Positions 11,122-22,421 of a stretch of 64,000 nt of DNA are shown here, piece after piece. A model generated the notes under the pieces. That model ran no database searches and was not told where the DNA came from. It was given only the letters and a program-made list of their open reading frames with translations. How positions within the stretch are numbered: the first letter of the stretch is position 1; each line of letters begins with the position of its first letter. Origin of the DNA: Fagopyrum homotropicum. Taxonomy: Eukaryota; Streptophyta; Magnoliopsida; Caryophyllales; Polygonaceae. Position numbers and translations under genes: made by a program. Location of the stretch: the NCBI GenBank assembly GCA_033239125.1, contig BSWB01000002.1:157900409-157964408 (forward strand). The letters are read 5' to 3'.

Positions 11122-11799
11122 ATTTTAATTAGAGATGTCAAACGGGGCTGACGGGTTGGGTTCGGGTCGGTTTATAACAAGCTCGGGTTGGAATTGCATC
11201 GGGTAAAAAGTAGGCTGGGTTTTTAAACGGTTTGTTTTGGGTCGGGTCAGTTTGGGTCGGAACCAAATGTTTGGGTTAAAACGGGTTATCGGGTAGTATC
11301 GGTTCTTTTCGTGGTGTCAAACGGGGTTGGCAGGTTGAGTTCGGGTCGGGTCAAACTGGTCGGCGGGTCGATTTTGGGTCGGGTTGGAATCGAGTCGGGT
11401 ATAAATAGGTTTGTTTTTGTTAGAGGGGTTTTTCGGATTGGGTCAATTTGGGTCGGGTACTAGTTGTTCGGGTTGAAACGGGTTATCGGGTAGACTTGGT
11501 TCTTGGGCCATAACAAATCGGTTTAGTTGGTTCTCGGGTCACTTCGGGCCAGAATATATTTGTTTTTTAATGTTTTGAGAGGTGCCAATTAAGGCGGATC
11601 AAGTTCGGTTGGGTCAAAGATGATATGGTTTCCTAACATCTTTATTCAAGTCGGTTTTGGATTGTGCAATTTCTCAAGTTAAATCCAAATTACCTAGTTA
11701 TGTGAATATTTTGGTCTAATAAAATATGGCCTCCGCAGATGATTTTAGTTGGATTGGATAATTATTCGCCAATATGATTAGTATGATGGAAAAACCAAA

Positions 11800-12925
11800 T
11801 AATTCCAAAAACCCCCGATATTTTAGTACCCGTTTTGATCCGGTCCGAATCCGATACGAGAGATCTTCTTGGATCACCAGATCGGATACGGACTAGGATT
11901 TTAGGCATCCGAATATCCACGGATATCTAAATAATCATGGATATCCAAATAATTATGGATATCCGCCCATCCAGATACTCACAGATCAGTGGCTCACCGG
12001 ATATCCATGGATAATCGGATATCCAAATATCTGTGGATCATCGGATTCATCGCCTCATCAGATTGTCTTACGCATCCGAGTACCTGTTTTGTTTTATGAA
12101 GGATAAATAACCATGTATGTACTAATATTTATATTTAAAAATATATGTATTTAATGGAAAAATATTTGAGTTTGGCAAAACAATGAATTAATAATGTTAA
12201 TTTGTTACAACTTAATAGCTTATGCATACTTGGTTACTTCATAAGTTCATAATAATCTTTTATTATAAGTGGGTCTGATTTTAAAATATTAATTTCTAAT
12301 AAATATGATTGTAATTTGGTCTTAATAATAATCTTTCAATAGAAGTTGGTCTCATTTAAATGAACAAATGTCTATAATAATCTTTAATTATAAGTTATTC
12401 TCGTACTCCCGTTTTCTGATATAGTTATAAAATGTAAAGATATAGATAGCTATTGTTTTAACACCTTATGTTTATTTTCTTATTATAACGTACTTTAATA
12501 TTCTATTTTTTTATCTATATGATTATCAATTTTACTTTGATTTTGTTTTTTGCCTATTAATTGTTTTTTCATTACATTTTGTGATAAACAAAGTAGCAAA
12601 TGCATATCTGGATCAAACGGATATTCAAATCAAGAGGATATTCGGATCAATCGGATATCCAGATCTAGCTAAATCATTTTTGCATATTCAAATCAAGAGG
12701 ATATACGGATCAATCGGGTCAAACAAAAGTCATTCGGATCATCCGAATATCCGTGGATAATAATTCGATCCGATCCAACCAAATCATTTCGCATACTATA
12801 TTTTGGAATCCAGATCAGCCGGACATCCGGATAATTATTCGATCCGATTTTGAGAAAAAATGTTGGATATCCAACCAAATACGGATCGGAATTAATATCC
12901 GAATCTTAAAACCGGGAGATATTTA
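11800..12925. repeat. Nested block rich in GGATATCCG-type words
   Basis: Inside the hAT-like element, 11820-12070 and 12600-12905 are filled with short variants of GGATCC/GGATATCC-rich words in both orientations, with AT-rich sequence between. Two repeat-rich ends in opposite orientation suggest a second, older DNA transposon with subterminal repeats. The end near 12905 (rc of AATCTTAAAACCGGGAGATAT) weakly mirrors 11808-11840. No TSD could be fixed. Confidence 0.45.
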
Positions 12926-12939
12926 ACACGAGTGATCGT

Positions 12940-13162
12940 TACAATTATCTCGATAATTATGGCTTGTGAATAAGAAAGATATTTTATGAAAATATAGAAA
13001 ATTTAATGATACTAAAAAGGAAAGAGTATATTGAAAAACAAACGGCGTTTATTAGTATTTTGATATAAGCCGTTTATCTTCTTCCTTTGCTAATCACTAA
13101 CATTTATAGATGCTTTTATAATGATATTTTTAATTAATCTAATTAATATTCATTAAAATGTC

Positions 13163-13215
<53 letters not shown>

Positions 13216-14035
13216 GGCATTCAAAGTTATCTTCTACTTCATTTAGCTAACTGTCGACCAAGGGTTAATATTAACAAAAAAATATTTCATTTCATTATCT
13301 TTATCTTAAGAAATTAAAGTAATCTATGTTTATTCAATTAGTCAAAGTAATCTAATAAAAACAAAATATAATATTAGGGTGTGAGAACAAATGTAATTAA
13401 TATTGAATGGATTAAAAAGTACTAAAATTATCTTTCTTATTATCTAACCTTAATTTATTAGGAGAACTCAATATTTAAAATTATCTTTCTTATTTTATAA
13501 CCTTAATTTGCAATTTGGTGAAAGATCTTAACATTTAAATTTTATGAATATAAAAAAGTAATGTTATTAAATAGGAAATACAATAATAAACACATTTATT
13601 TAGTATTTTTAAATCCATTCAATATTGGTTAAATTTGTTCTTTGTTTTGTTTTTTTAGATTATTTTGATTAAATAAACATAAATTACTTTGATTTATTAA
13701 GATAAAAATAAGGTATTGAACATATTCTTTGCTAAATGCTAATATTAACCTTTGATCGACAATTATCTAAATGAAGCAAAATGATATTTTAAATGTCATT
13801 AAAATAATAATACAAAAGGTTTAATTATTATACAATTAGATTAAATGCAAATACCGATACAAAATATTCATAAATGTTAGTGATTAGCAAAGAAGGAGAC
13901 AATAATTATATGGAAATATTTGATTTTTATTTTTTCAATATTAGCTTTCCTTTTAGTACTATTAAATTTCTTATATTTTCATAAATTATCATTCTTATTC
14001 ACTAGCCATAATTATCAAGATGATCTCAATTATTA
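12940..14035. mobile_element. Foldback element, about 1.1 kb near-palindrome
   Basis: The left arm from about 12940 and the right arm ending near 14035 are inverted copies. CTTTGCTAATCACTAACATTT at 13087-13107 recurs inverted near 13873-13893, and the arm-end pair around ATAATTATGGCTTGTGAATA (about 12954) mirrors about 13995-14015. The centre is near 13480. The arms are 400-500 bp and AT-rich with scattered indels. No coding capacity. Confidence 0.7.
13164..13215. repeat. (ATT)n microsatellite
   Basis: About 17 uninterrupted ATT units in the left arm of the foldback element. The mirrored right arm has no such expansion. Confidence 0.95.
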
Positions 14036-14901
14036 CTAGCCATAATTATCAACGGTTTCGATTCATACAACTTCACCATGAAGTTGTTTTTGAACTTACT
14101 GGAGCCGCACCGAGATAAATACTATCTATGTTCTTTCTTGATAAATCATGTCAAATTATCAATTTAACTCAAAATTCAAATTCTATTAATTCAAATTGAA
14201 TAATTTTATATTTTGTAAGAGAAAAATAAAAGATGAAAACTTAACATATTCTATACATATCATGAACTTATAATACATGTAAGAGTAATGAAGTGATGAT
14301 ACATGTAAGAGTATTATTGATTTAAAATTTTAGGTTTTAGTTGTAAAATTTTTTTTTTTATCAATTTACTCCGAATTAACATGCCATATTGTCTCGGACT
14401 ACTTCATATTTTATAGTTCATACTATCACATCATTTTACTTCACATTATCAAGGTTATCTAGGGTCGGGTTATTTTGGACTAACGGTCATTTCAAGTCGG
14501 ATTACTTTGGGCTAATTAATCATTTCGGGTTGGGTCACATCAAGCTATCGATTCATTTCAGTCGGATTACTTCGGGCTATCGGGTCATTTTGGGTCGGGT
14601 TACTTCGGGCTATCGGATCATTTCGGGTCGGGTTACTTCGGGCTATCGGGTCATTTCGGGTCGGGTTACTTCGGGTTGTCGGGTCGTTATCGGGTTATTC
14701 TACTCAGATTTTATTGGGTTCAAGTCATTTTTGGGTTTGATTGTTCGGGTTATTTATTATTTCGAGTTAAATTAATATCAAGCGGGTCGATTCCGGGTAA
14801 TTTCTTTTTTAAAAAAATTTCTGGGTCAGGTCGGGTTCGGACTCGAGTTTGTCAGGTCGGTTTCACGGGTTGGGTCAACTTTTCACATCTCTAATTTTAA
14901 T

Positions 14902-16250
14902 ATATGTTAATAGTGTATAAGAAAATTAAGGGTAAAATGGGGATTGACCTCTAATAACTATTAGGTAATAAAATATGTTTTTTTGTATTATACTTAATAA
15001 AGTAGACTCCAAAACTTGTCCGTGTCTTGGTATTATGTTTTGGGCATTGATATTCGGTTATTGAATTTTAGGCATATTAGATTTTGGGTATATATTTTGG
15101 ATGTTATGTTTTTGGTATTGAATTTCAAATGTGATGATTTGGGTATTATGTTTCTGGAATTAAAGCATTATAATTTAGATATAATTATAAATTTAAATAA
15201 ATGATTAAAAACTCATGAGATTGAATTAGTTCATTATCAAGCAGCAATAGAAAGCCACAAACTACCAATTAAATTTTAAAAAATTATTCTTTTAAATTAA
15301 ACATTGAAAAAATAGCAATTTAGTTTCTCTTACTAATACAAAAAGAAATATTTCTTTCTACCATACTATCTATTAGAATACTGATGATTCTAGCATGCTT
15401 ACTTGAAGATTTAAGATAAGAAACGAAATTGGAATCCTTTGTTTATTTCTTAATTCTTAAATAACTATCGACCTAAGAAGTCAAGTTTCATTCAGATTAA
15501 TCGTTTTGGCTGACCGTTTTTACATATATGATAAGTAAAAAAGCAGTAGGAACTAGAATGAAGAGTGCAGTAGCAATAAATGCAAGAATATTTACTTCCA
15601 TAATCTAAGTGGTTTTTACGTCACAATAACTCGGGATTTAATCCCATAGAGATAATAAAACTTTCCCCTGTAAATTCAATATTATGAATAACAATATCTG
15701 GGCTATCAAAAAACTTCGCCGTCGCGAATTGAATAGTATAACATAGTAAGATCCTTTATCCATACTCAATACAAAATGGAATTCGTAATCGAATCAAGAA
15801 CTCGTTTTATTTATTATTCTTTTACATTCTTTCTACAACCTACCGTCTTCCTTGGACAATCATCGGATGAAGTCTCATCTGCCTGTTTTACACTTACGTT
15901 GTATTGATAACAATCCCCACAAAAATAACAACAAGAGAAGTAAAACGAAAGGGGGGAGAACTCAAAACTCCTATTTTTTTGTAATAATTGATGCTTGATT
16001 TTGACAAAACATGGCTTGTGGAGTTGTCCGTGAAAGGTCAATATAATTTTAAAAAACATTGCGTGAAGTAAACTTTTTTGTATACACTTTTGTTTCGTAG
16101 ACCCCTCTAATTTTTATCAGCTTAATTGACTATCACTATTACTCTATTAAGGGTATATTTACTTAATGAGTTTATACTATAAGTACTCTTAATAGATTAA
16201 TAATGGTAAAAGACATATATAGTTAGCCATTTTACCCATAATTGTTTTTG
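14902..16250. repeat. Non-coding repeat copy A1
   Basis: Together with 11093-11129 this forms one copy of a repeat whose second copy lies at 17224-18120. The match starts at TTAATAGTGTATAAGAAAATT (14908; 17264), includes the GATTGAATTAGTTCATTATC block (15220; 17577) and the GTGGAGTTGTCCGT block (16018; 17897). The 15340-15950 part of A1 is missing from the other copy. No credible coding sequence. Confidence 0.7.
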
Positions 16251-18599
16251 AATTTGTATTGAATTCATGCTGAATTTAGTGTTAGTGTCTCACACATGTA
16301 TTTAAAATAACAACATAAAAATTGTTTTTTTTTCAAATCTATGGAATTATAAAAATATACATACAAAATAATACAAAATAAAAATGAAATGGTGCACATA
16401 TATTAGACACAAATTTCTCTATCCATCTTTGTAAGTTAAAGACAAATTTCTATTTATGTTAAAAAGTATACGCGCGTAGTGAAAATAACAAAATAATTGT
16501 TAAGTAAGTTCATCGTGTAACTATGACTACATTTAGGGCAATACCAAATTAGGAGTATTCATTATATTTTTGTAGTAAAAAGTACAATATAAAATAACTA
16601 AAAATTAAAATTCTATGCAATTATAAAACTATTCATTAAAAATAAAAAAAATAACAATAAAATGGTGTACATATATTAAAATACACGTTTCGCCATTCAA
16701 CTTTGTAATGAATCCATGAGCATTTGTGAAAAAGTCTACTACTAAAAATAGAGAAATTAGTATTGATATAAGTACAACATCAATTGTGCTCGTTTGATAA
16801 TATTCATTTGTAAGTAATAAATATATAACAAATATTCATTAATATTAAATTAAGTAGGAAAAACTTCATTGAATACTACATAAAAGAATTTGACCAAATA
16901 AGTCATTTTCTATTTTCATTAGCTTTGTGTACCCCTTCAATTTCATCTCCTTCCATCCGTCAGGGGCATGGGCTTGCTTATGATCTTCTTGGCCGATGCA
17001 CCCACCTTTGTCTTCCTCTTACGTGATTGTTTAGTTTCCAAAGTACGCATGCAACCTACCATGCATGTGCATGTTTTTTTTGTACTCCACTAGTTTCTTC
17101 ATGTGTGCATGGTGTCATAGTTGGGGATGAACGTGTCGGACTTATCAATGCATGGGTGGTGAGTATTCAACGTGTGCGACATGCAGCCTACTAACTTCCT
17201 CATTCAGTGTGTGCATGAATTTTAGGTAATTTCTCTATCCCTACTTTTATTTTAATATAGGTTAATAGTGTATAAGAAAATTAAGGGTGAAATGGGGGAT
17301 TGACCTCTAATGACTATTAGGTAATAAAATATGTTTTTGTATTATAATTAATAAAGTAGACTCCAAAATTTGGCTATGCGTTTTGGTATTAAGTTTTGGA
17401 CATTGATATTCGATTAGTGAATTTTAGGCATAGATTTTGGGTATCTATTTTGGATGTTATGATTTTGGTATTGAATTTCTAGTGTAATATTTTGGGTGTT
17501 ATGTTTTTAGAATTAAAGTATTAATTATAATTTGGATATAACTATATATTTAAATAAATGATTAAAAACTCATGAGATTGAATTAGTTCATTATCAAGCA
17601 GCAATAGAAAGCCACAAACTACGGAGTACCAATTAAATTTTCAAAAATTATTCTTTTAAATTAAAAATAGAAAAAATAGCAATTTACTTTCTCTTACTAA
17701 TATAAAAAGGTCATTTACATCAATTCTCTCAAAAATCAATGGGATTTCGGCTCCCTTAAAACATTGAATATATGTTCGCATTTTTAGACAATTAGTGACC
17801 AAATGTTGTGTTTGAGAATGTTGCTACAAAACTGAGAAACTGAAACGAAAACAAATAAAGTTGATAAATTATGCTTGATTTTGCAAATTAAAATTTGTGG
17901 AGTTGTCCGTAAAAGGTCAAGATAATTTTTGAAAAATTGGGTGAAATAAACTCTTTTTATGGACTTTTATTTTTTATACCATTCTAATTTTTATCACTTT
18001 AATTAACTATCACTATTACTCTATTATGAGTATACATATTGAGTACATGTAAAAGATATTTTTAATAGATTAATTATGATAAATGATATAATTAGTCATT
18101 TTATAATTTTTTTTTAATTCATGCTGAATTTTCATTTTTAACGAAGTTTAAATTAAGAATATATATCTACGTATATTTCAATTCGGTGGTTATTCGATGA
18201 GTCAAATTTGAAAATTCCACCACCCACATAGTTTCTGAGTATCATAAATTTTTTATTTTTTTTTTCATATTGGAAAAACAGAAAAAGCTAGGGCACTGAA
18301 AACTAGAGCACACCACATTCAACGTGTTGATCTCTTCCATGTGCATGAATTTTTGTATGGGTGTAATGGTGAGCTGGCAGTATTGATCTCTTTCTCCACG
18401 TGTCCCTAAGTACTTCTTCATACCCTCATGTTGATCACAAGCCGCCGCAGTCTTGTCTCCTTGCACATGCCTCTCTTTAGTTTTAATACCCAATTCACTA
18501 GTCTGCATGGATTACACGTCCTTTGCATCAGTCAGTGTCATGCCATGTGTCTCTACATTCTCATTCATGCATCTATTATCGTCATGCACCTTAGTTAAT
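16251..18599. repeat. Non-coding repeat copy B1, carrying insertion A2
   Basis: 16279-17223 plus 18340-18599 match 36757-37930 in the same order and orientation, with indels. Landmarks are GTGTTAGTGTCTC, CTTTGTCTTCCTCTTACGTG and GTACTCCACTAGTTTCTTC. The copy is interrupted at 17224-18339 by the A-type repeat. Frames here, such as 18242-18508, are not supported by the paired copy. Confidence 0.7.
17224..18339. repeat. Insertion A2 flanked by a 14-bp direct repeat
   Basis: TGTGCATGAATTTT occurs immediately before (17210-17223) and after (18340-18353), while the paired copy at 37755-37785 has one such site and no insert. The insert is the A repeat lacking the hAT element. It shows no poly-A tail or inverted ends, so its mobility class is unknown. 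Confidence 0.6.
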
Positions 18600-18796
18600 T
18601 AGGGTTGAGCATAGGTTCAAAACCGAACCGAACCGCTAAAAATCGAACCAAACCAAAAACCGATTTTTTGAAAAACTTCGACCGAAAACCGAACCTATAA
18701 AAGTAGGTTCGGTTTTGATTTGGACCAAAAATAAAAAAACTTGAAATATGCGAACCTAAAACCGAACCGATTACATCAGTTTCAGTTCGATTTAGG
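18600..18796 (+). mobile_element. One end of a hAT-like element
   Basis: It begins TAGGGTTGAGCATAGG and is followed by alternating CCGAACC and GGTTCGG words, the usual subterminal pattern of small plant hATs. E1 is inserted directly behind it. The opposite end is not recognisable to the right of E1. Confidence 0.45.
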
Positions 18797-18801
18797 TTTT
18801 T

Positions 18802-19223
18802 TGTAACGGTCAAAAATCGAAGATGGTCTAATCGGGAGTATTAAGGAATTAAACGGGTTTAACGGAATTAATCCGTTTTAACAAGAGATTCCTCTCGAGG
18901 TAACCCACTCCTAGATGATATTATCCCCCACCGTTATTTGGAGCATTTGGGAGTTTCAATTAATAAAAATGCAGTTGAGAGAAAAGATCAGGACATCGGA
19001 CATGTCCTAGATATGAAATAACATGGAAAGACAAAATGGCCAAAAGAGTCACGATTTTGTTTCTTAGCGGCTAAGAAAAACGGGTTAGGAATACGCTTTT
19101 TCCGAGACAATTGCGGAATAACTATCCACATAGTATTCCGGATTTATTATTCCAATTCCGAGAAGTTTGGAGAAAGAGCTCAAACCACCTTCGGATCGGT
19201 AAAAGGATAATTATCGGCTTTGC
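18802..19223 (+). repeat. E1 5' LTR, left part
   Basis: Aligns with 32876-33302 of the 3' LTR with few substitutions. It stops within the first unit of the 36-bp array and continues into a foldback copy of itself (19224-19252). Confidence 0.9.
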
Positions 19224-19252
19224 TAATTATCCTTTTACCGATCCGAAGGTGG
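19185..19252. repeat. Perfect 29-bp palindrome at the E1/E2 junction
   Basis: The arm 19185-19213 (starts CCACCTTCGGATCGG) is exactly inverted at 19224-19252, with the 10-nt spacer TCGGCTTTGC. In the intact LTR (33259 onward) only the left arm exists, so the right arm is a new inverted copy made at the break. Its last two bases, GG, are shared with the first bases of the E2 segment. Confidence 0.95.
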
Positions 19253-19606
19253 ACCATTTGAGATCGTAGAGAGAGTCGGAGAGGTTGCCTACCGACTAGC
19301 ACTGCCACCGAGATTAGAGGGAGTACACCCAGTTTTTTTCACGTATCTCAGCTGCTAGAGTACATTCCGGATCCGAGACACGTCATTAGCCACGAGGATC
19401 TGACAGTTGAGCCTGACCATACATTTGTAGAGTACCCAGTAGCTGTCTTGGAGCGCAGTGCCAGACGTCTGCGATCCAAGGAAATACCTATGCTGAGGAT
19501 CCAGTGGTCTAGGAGAGGAGCTGATGAGGCCACTTGGGAGACTGAAGAGAGTATTAGACGTAACTATCCTGAGTTCTTCGCGGGGTTAGAGGTTATTTCT
19601 GGTTGA
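19251..19606 (+). pseudogene. E2 pol tail, first copy (integrase C-terminus and chromodomain-like end)
   Basis: Identical or nearly so to 26541-26896. It encodes the end of the integrase and the HVISHEDLTVEPDHTF and RRLRSKEIP motifs, ending WETEESIRRNYPEFF. It carries the same frameshift in a T-run (19340 region) as the second copy, so the damage predates the duplication. Confidence 0.85.
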
Positions 19607-19823
19607 CGAGTTAGTACTCGGATGTTGTGTTGTTTGACCTTCCAGGTTTCCATATTGTTTTGAGCGACTCTGCTTTTATTTTGTGATACTTGTTTGTTGA
19701 TGCCTGAGTAGCTGCATGGTAGAAAACGGAATGTCGAGAAAACTAAAATATACCGAAAGAAATGTGCGAGTAGGGGTAAATAATTTAAGTTTCGGGACGA
19801 AACTTCTTTTAAGGGGGCACTGA

Positions 19824-22406
19824 TGTAATAACCAAAAATTTTAAGTTCCGGTAAAGTAAAATTAAACAAAGTCCGATGAAACCATCGTAAATAAATAAAT
19901 AAGTAAAATAAAACGAGTTTAATTCTATCATTTTATGTGACCGAGATTCACATAAAATGATAAATTAAATGACCTAAAATGATTTTACGTTGGTAAAATA
20001 AAAATAATTATAATTTATAAATACGGAATTTAATTCCGTATTATATAAATTTTCCGCACAACAATTAACGGGTTACGAGTTCCGCAAATTGTTTTAGGAG
20101 CTAACTGCTCAATTATTCCATTTGGGCCCAAGCAGCCAACCCATTATACTCAGCCCAAAAAAATTTAACCTAATTTAATTAACCTAATAATCTAACCCTA
20201 ATCTAATGATGCTGCCGCTTCTCTCTCCTCCACTGCAATTACACGCTACGCTTTCTGAAAAGAAAACAAACGACGCAGCCATACCTTACCTTCTGTAAAC
20301 CGATACATCGACGCAGCAGTAGACCGGAACAACAACAGACCAAAGCAGTAGTAGACCGACGCAGCAGCAGCCCTCAGCAGCAGCCCGACGCAACAGCAGC
20401 CGCAACAACAATAGTCGCCCAGTGCAGCAGCGCTTGGTGCTGTCCGTCCGACGCAGCAGCGGCCGGTGCTGTCCGTCCAACGCAGCAGCCCGTCAACAAC
20501 CAGCAGAACACTCAGAAGCATACCTTGACCCTCTGCACGCCTCCAGCGGGGACGAGACGGAACCGATCGTGTTCAGGCCGCTGCAGACAAAAATCTAGTA
20601 AGCCACGTCCCTTGTTGTCCATTCTCCTCTCCTCTGAATCGAAGCTGTAAATCCTGTCTTGCTCCAGTGCAGTCCTTTGTCACACTCGGAAGTCGATCTT
20701 GCTCCAGTACAGCCATACCGAGTCACACTGCACACGGAACCGCCCAGCCGCGAGTCGCCTTCCCTGTGAGTCCTCAGTTTAGCCTTCCGTCTCTTCTTAT
20801 TTTCCGGTTTGAATCTGTTACATTAGGGACAGTGGAGATGGTAAGATGGGTGAGAGAGGAGTGTGTAGAAAGGCTGTTGGTTGTGTGTGTGTTTCTGCAT
20901 ATGATAGACATAAGGGGCTGCTGTAAATTCCAATTTATTCCTTCAGCTTCTAGGTTACCAACAGCCCATCTTGTCGATCAATTATAAAACGTTTGGATAA
21001 AGATCCACCGTTGAATTTTTGATATGTTGTAGACAGATATATGTAGTTTAGCATATTAAAATTTGGGGAGAAATGAACGGTCGGATTGAAAGTTATGAGC
21101 TCCCGAAGTTAGGTAGTTGAGCAGTTTTGGTAAACTTAAAAATTGGCTAAGTATAGGAAAGTAGAATGAAGAACCGACTTTGGGAATTATTATAAAAATA
21201 TCGGCTGAACAGTTTGGAGTTTTTCTTTCTTCTAAGGTTAGATAGAACCTCATAGATGATCTAGAGATTTAATTCGGGAAATTTATAAGCTGTTAAGCAT
21301 TTTATATTTAGAGCCGAAGTTAAACCTTTTTCGTTTCTTCCGGAAAATAGAAACATAGGAAAAATGTCAGTTTCGAACCAAATAAAATTCTAAGAGTTAG
21401 GATATAATTTTAGAACTTCAAATAGGAGTTTGGACATGAATTTTAGGGTTTTCGAGAAAATCGGAACCAAGGGTAAAATGGTCATTTTACCCTAAAACTA
21501 ATATTGTAACTAGTACGTCTTGATACTTATTTGATCTTAGAAGTTTAGACTTCTATCTACGTGAAAGTGTGCTAATACACTTATCGCCTTTGACAGGCAA
21601 CTGAGTGGGTACAGTTTACAGAGCGAGTGGTTATAAAAGAGTCGAGCGTTATAACAGGTAAGTCCTTTGGGCTTACTTAGCTGACTGCTAAATATGAGTA
21701 TAAATGATGATGGTGGTGTGTGATTGACATGTTAGAGAGATAGGTTGTGATATATAAATACCGACCTGTATTTTTTGGCCTAAGAGTAACGGGCGGTGGC
21801 ATTCCGCTCAGTAGCTCGCGGGGCGCTGGGGGTTTCTTTCGGGACTAGTCCACACATGGTTTGTAGTGATGCTACCAAAGGAAGTCAGCTAGACCTACAC
21901 CAGTTGGATAAGGATCGGAGGCGAGAACCAATAATAGTTCTCGTGCCACAACTTAAATTGAATAATGTGAATCACTTAAATAATAGATAATAATTGGTTG
22001 AGTGCCAGCATGATGTTTGTTTATTTTGTTTCTGCTTGTGTTTGTGCTGTTATCATTTTTTGCTTATATTTGGATAGTTAGCTAACGGTTTATCCGTGTT
22101 GTAGATCTGTAGAGATAGACAGTTGCAGAAAGATCCGGAACGGATGGTCAGCCGGGTCCACGTACTCATTAGATGGGGACGGGGGAGTCTTCCATACGTC
22201 ATGCATGTTATGTATCTTTATATATGTTTGTAAGGCTGTCACATGTGTACGTTTATACATTAAAAATATTATGTTTTAGAAATTGTTTTAAATACGTTTG
22301 TGCCTTGTTGTAAGATCCAAGTAATGTTGTTGTTAAACCAAGGTCGGGACCCATTGTGAGGTCCTAACCAGTAACTCCCCGAGTTCCGAGAATTTGGGGT
22401 GTTACA
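19824..22406 (+). repeat. E2 LTR, first copy
   Basis: 2,583 bp from TGTAATAACC to GGTGTTACA; the start is fixed by comparison with E3, whose target duplication is clear. It contains a CAG-rich tract (20285-20525), a possible TATA sequence near 20042, an AACGGGCGGTGG block (21790) and an intron-like module (donor 21658, acceptor 22104 or 22128). The small open frames in it are shared only because the LTRs are duplicates. Confidence 0.92.
21658..22104 (+). other. Intron-like module in E2 LTR
   Basis: The CAG/GTAAGT donor at 21658 lies in a small stem (AAGTCC...GGGCTT). The acceptor-like GTTGTAG ends at 22104, with an alternative TTGCAG ending at 22128. Matching donor and acceptor positions exist in E1, E3 and E4 LTRs. 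Splicing is inferred only from the sites; the equivalent in the second LTR starts at 28948. Confidence 0.4.
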
Positions 22407-22409
22407 ACA

Positions 22410-22421
22410 TGGTATCAGAGC
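22410..22421 (+). other. E2 primer-binding site (initiator Met tRNA)
   Basis: TGGTATCAGAGC three bases beyond the LTR end, the usual plant PBS for Tekay/Del and many Copia elements. Confidence 0.95.

Larger units (their letters stand above)
11130..14893. mobile_element. Large non-autonomous hAT-like DNA transposon
   Basis: The ends are inverted: TAGAGATGTCAAAC on the left, and TAGAGATGTGAAAA as the reverse complement of the right. Both are flanked by an exact 8-bp duplication ATTTTAAT (11122-11129 and 14894-14901), the target-site size of hAT elements. Both subterminal regions are packed with GGGTCGGGT-type repeats (11145-11560 and 14460-14880), as in plant hATs. An unoccupied paralogous site with a single ATTTTAAT lies at 17249-17256. 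No transposase remains, and the interior consists of other repeats. The open frame at 14389-14775 is a by-product of the GGGTC repeats. Confidence 0.85.

Noticed and set aside
14389..14775. 128-residue frame with repeated GRVTSGYR
   Set aside because: Produced by GGGTCGGGTTAC-type subterminal repeats of the hAT-like element.
19348..19533. 61-residue minus-strand frame identical to the one at 26638-26823
   Set aside because: It lies opposite the E2 pol tail and is identical only because of the concatemer.
20246..20521. Cys/Leu-rich minus-strand frame repeated at 27536
   Set aside because: Translation of a CAG-rich low-complexity tract in the LTR; duplicated with the LTR, no domain.
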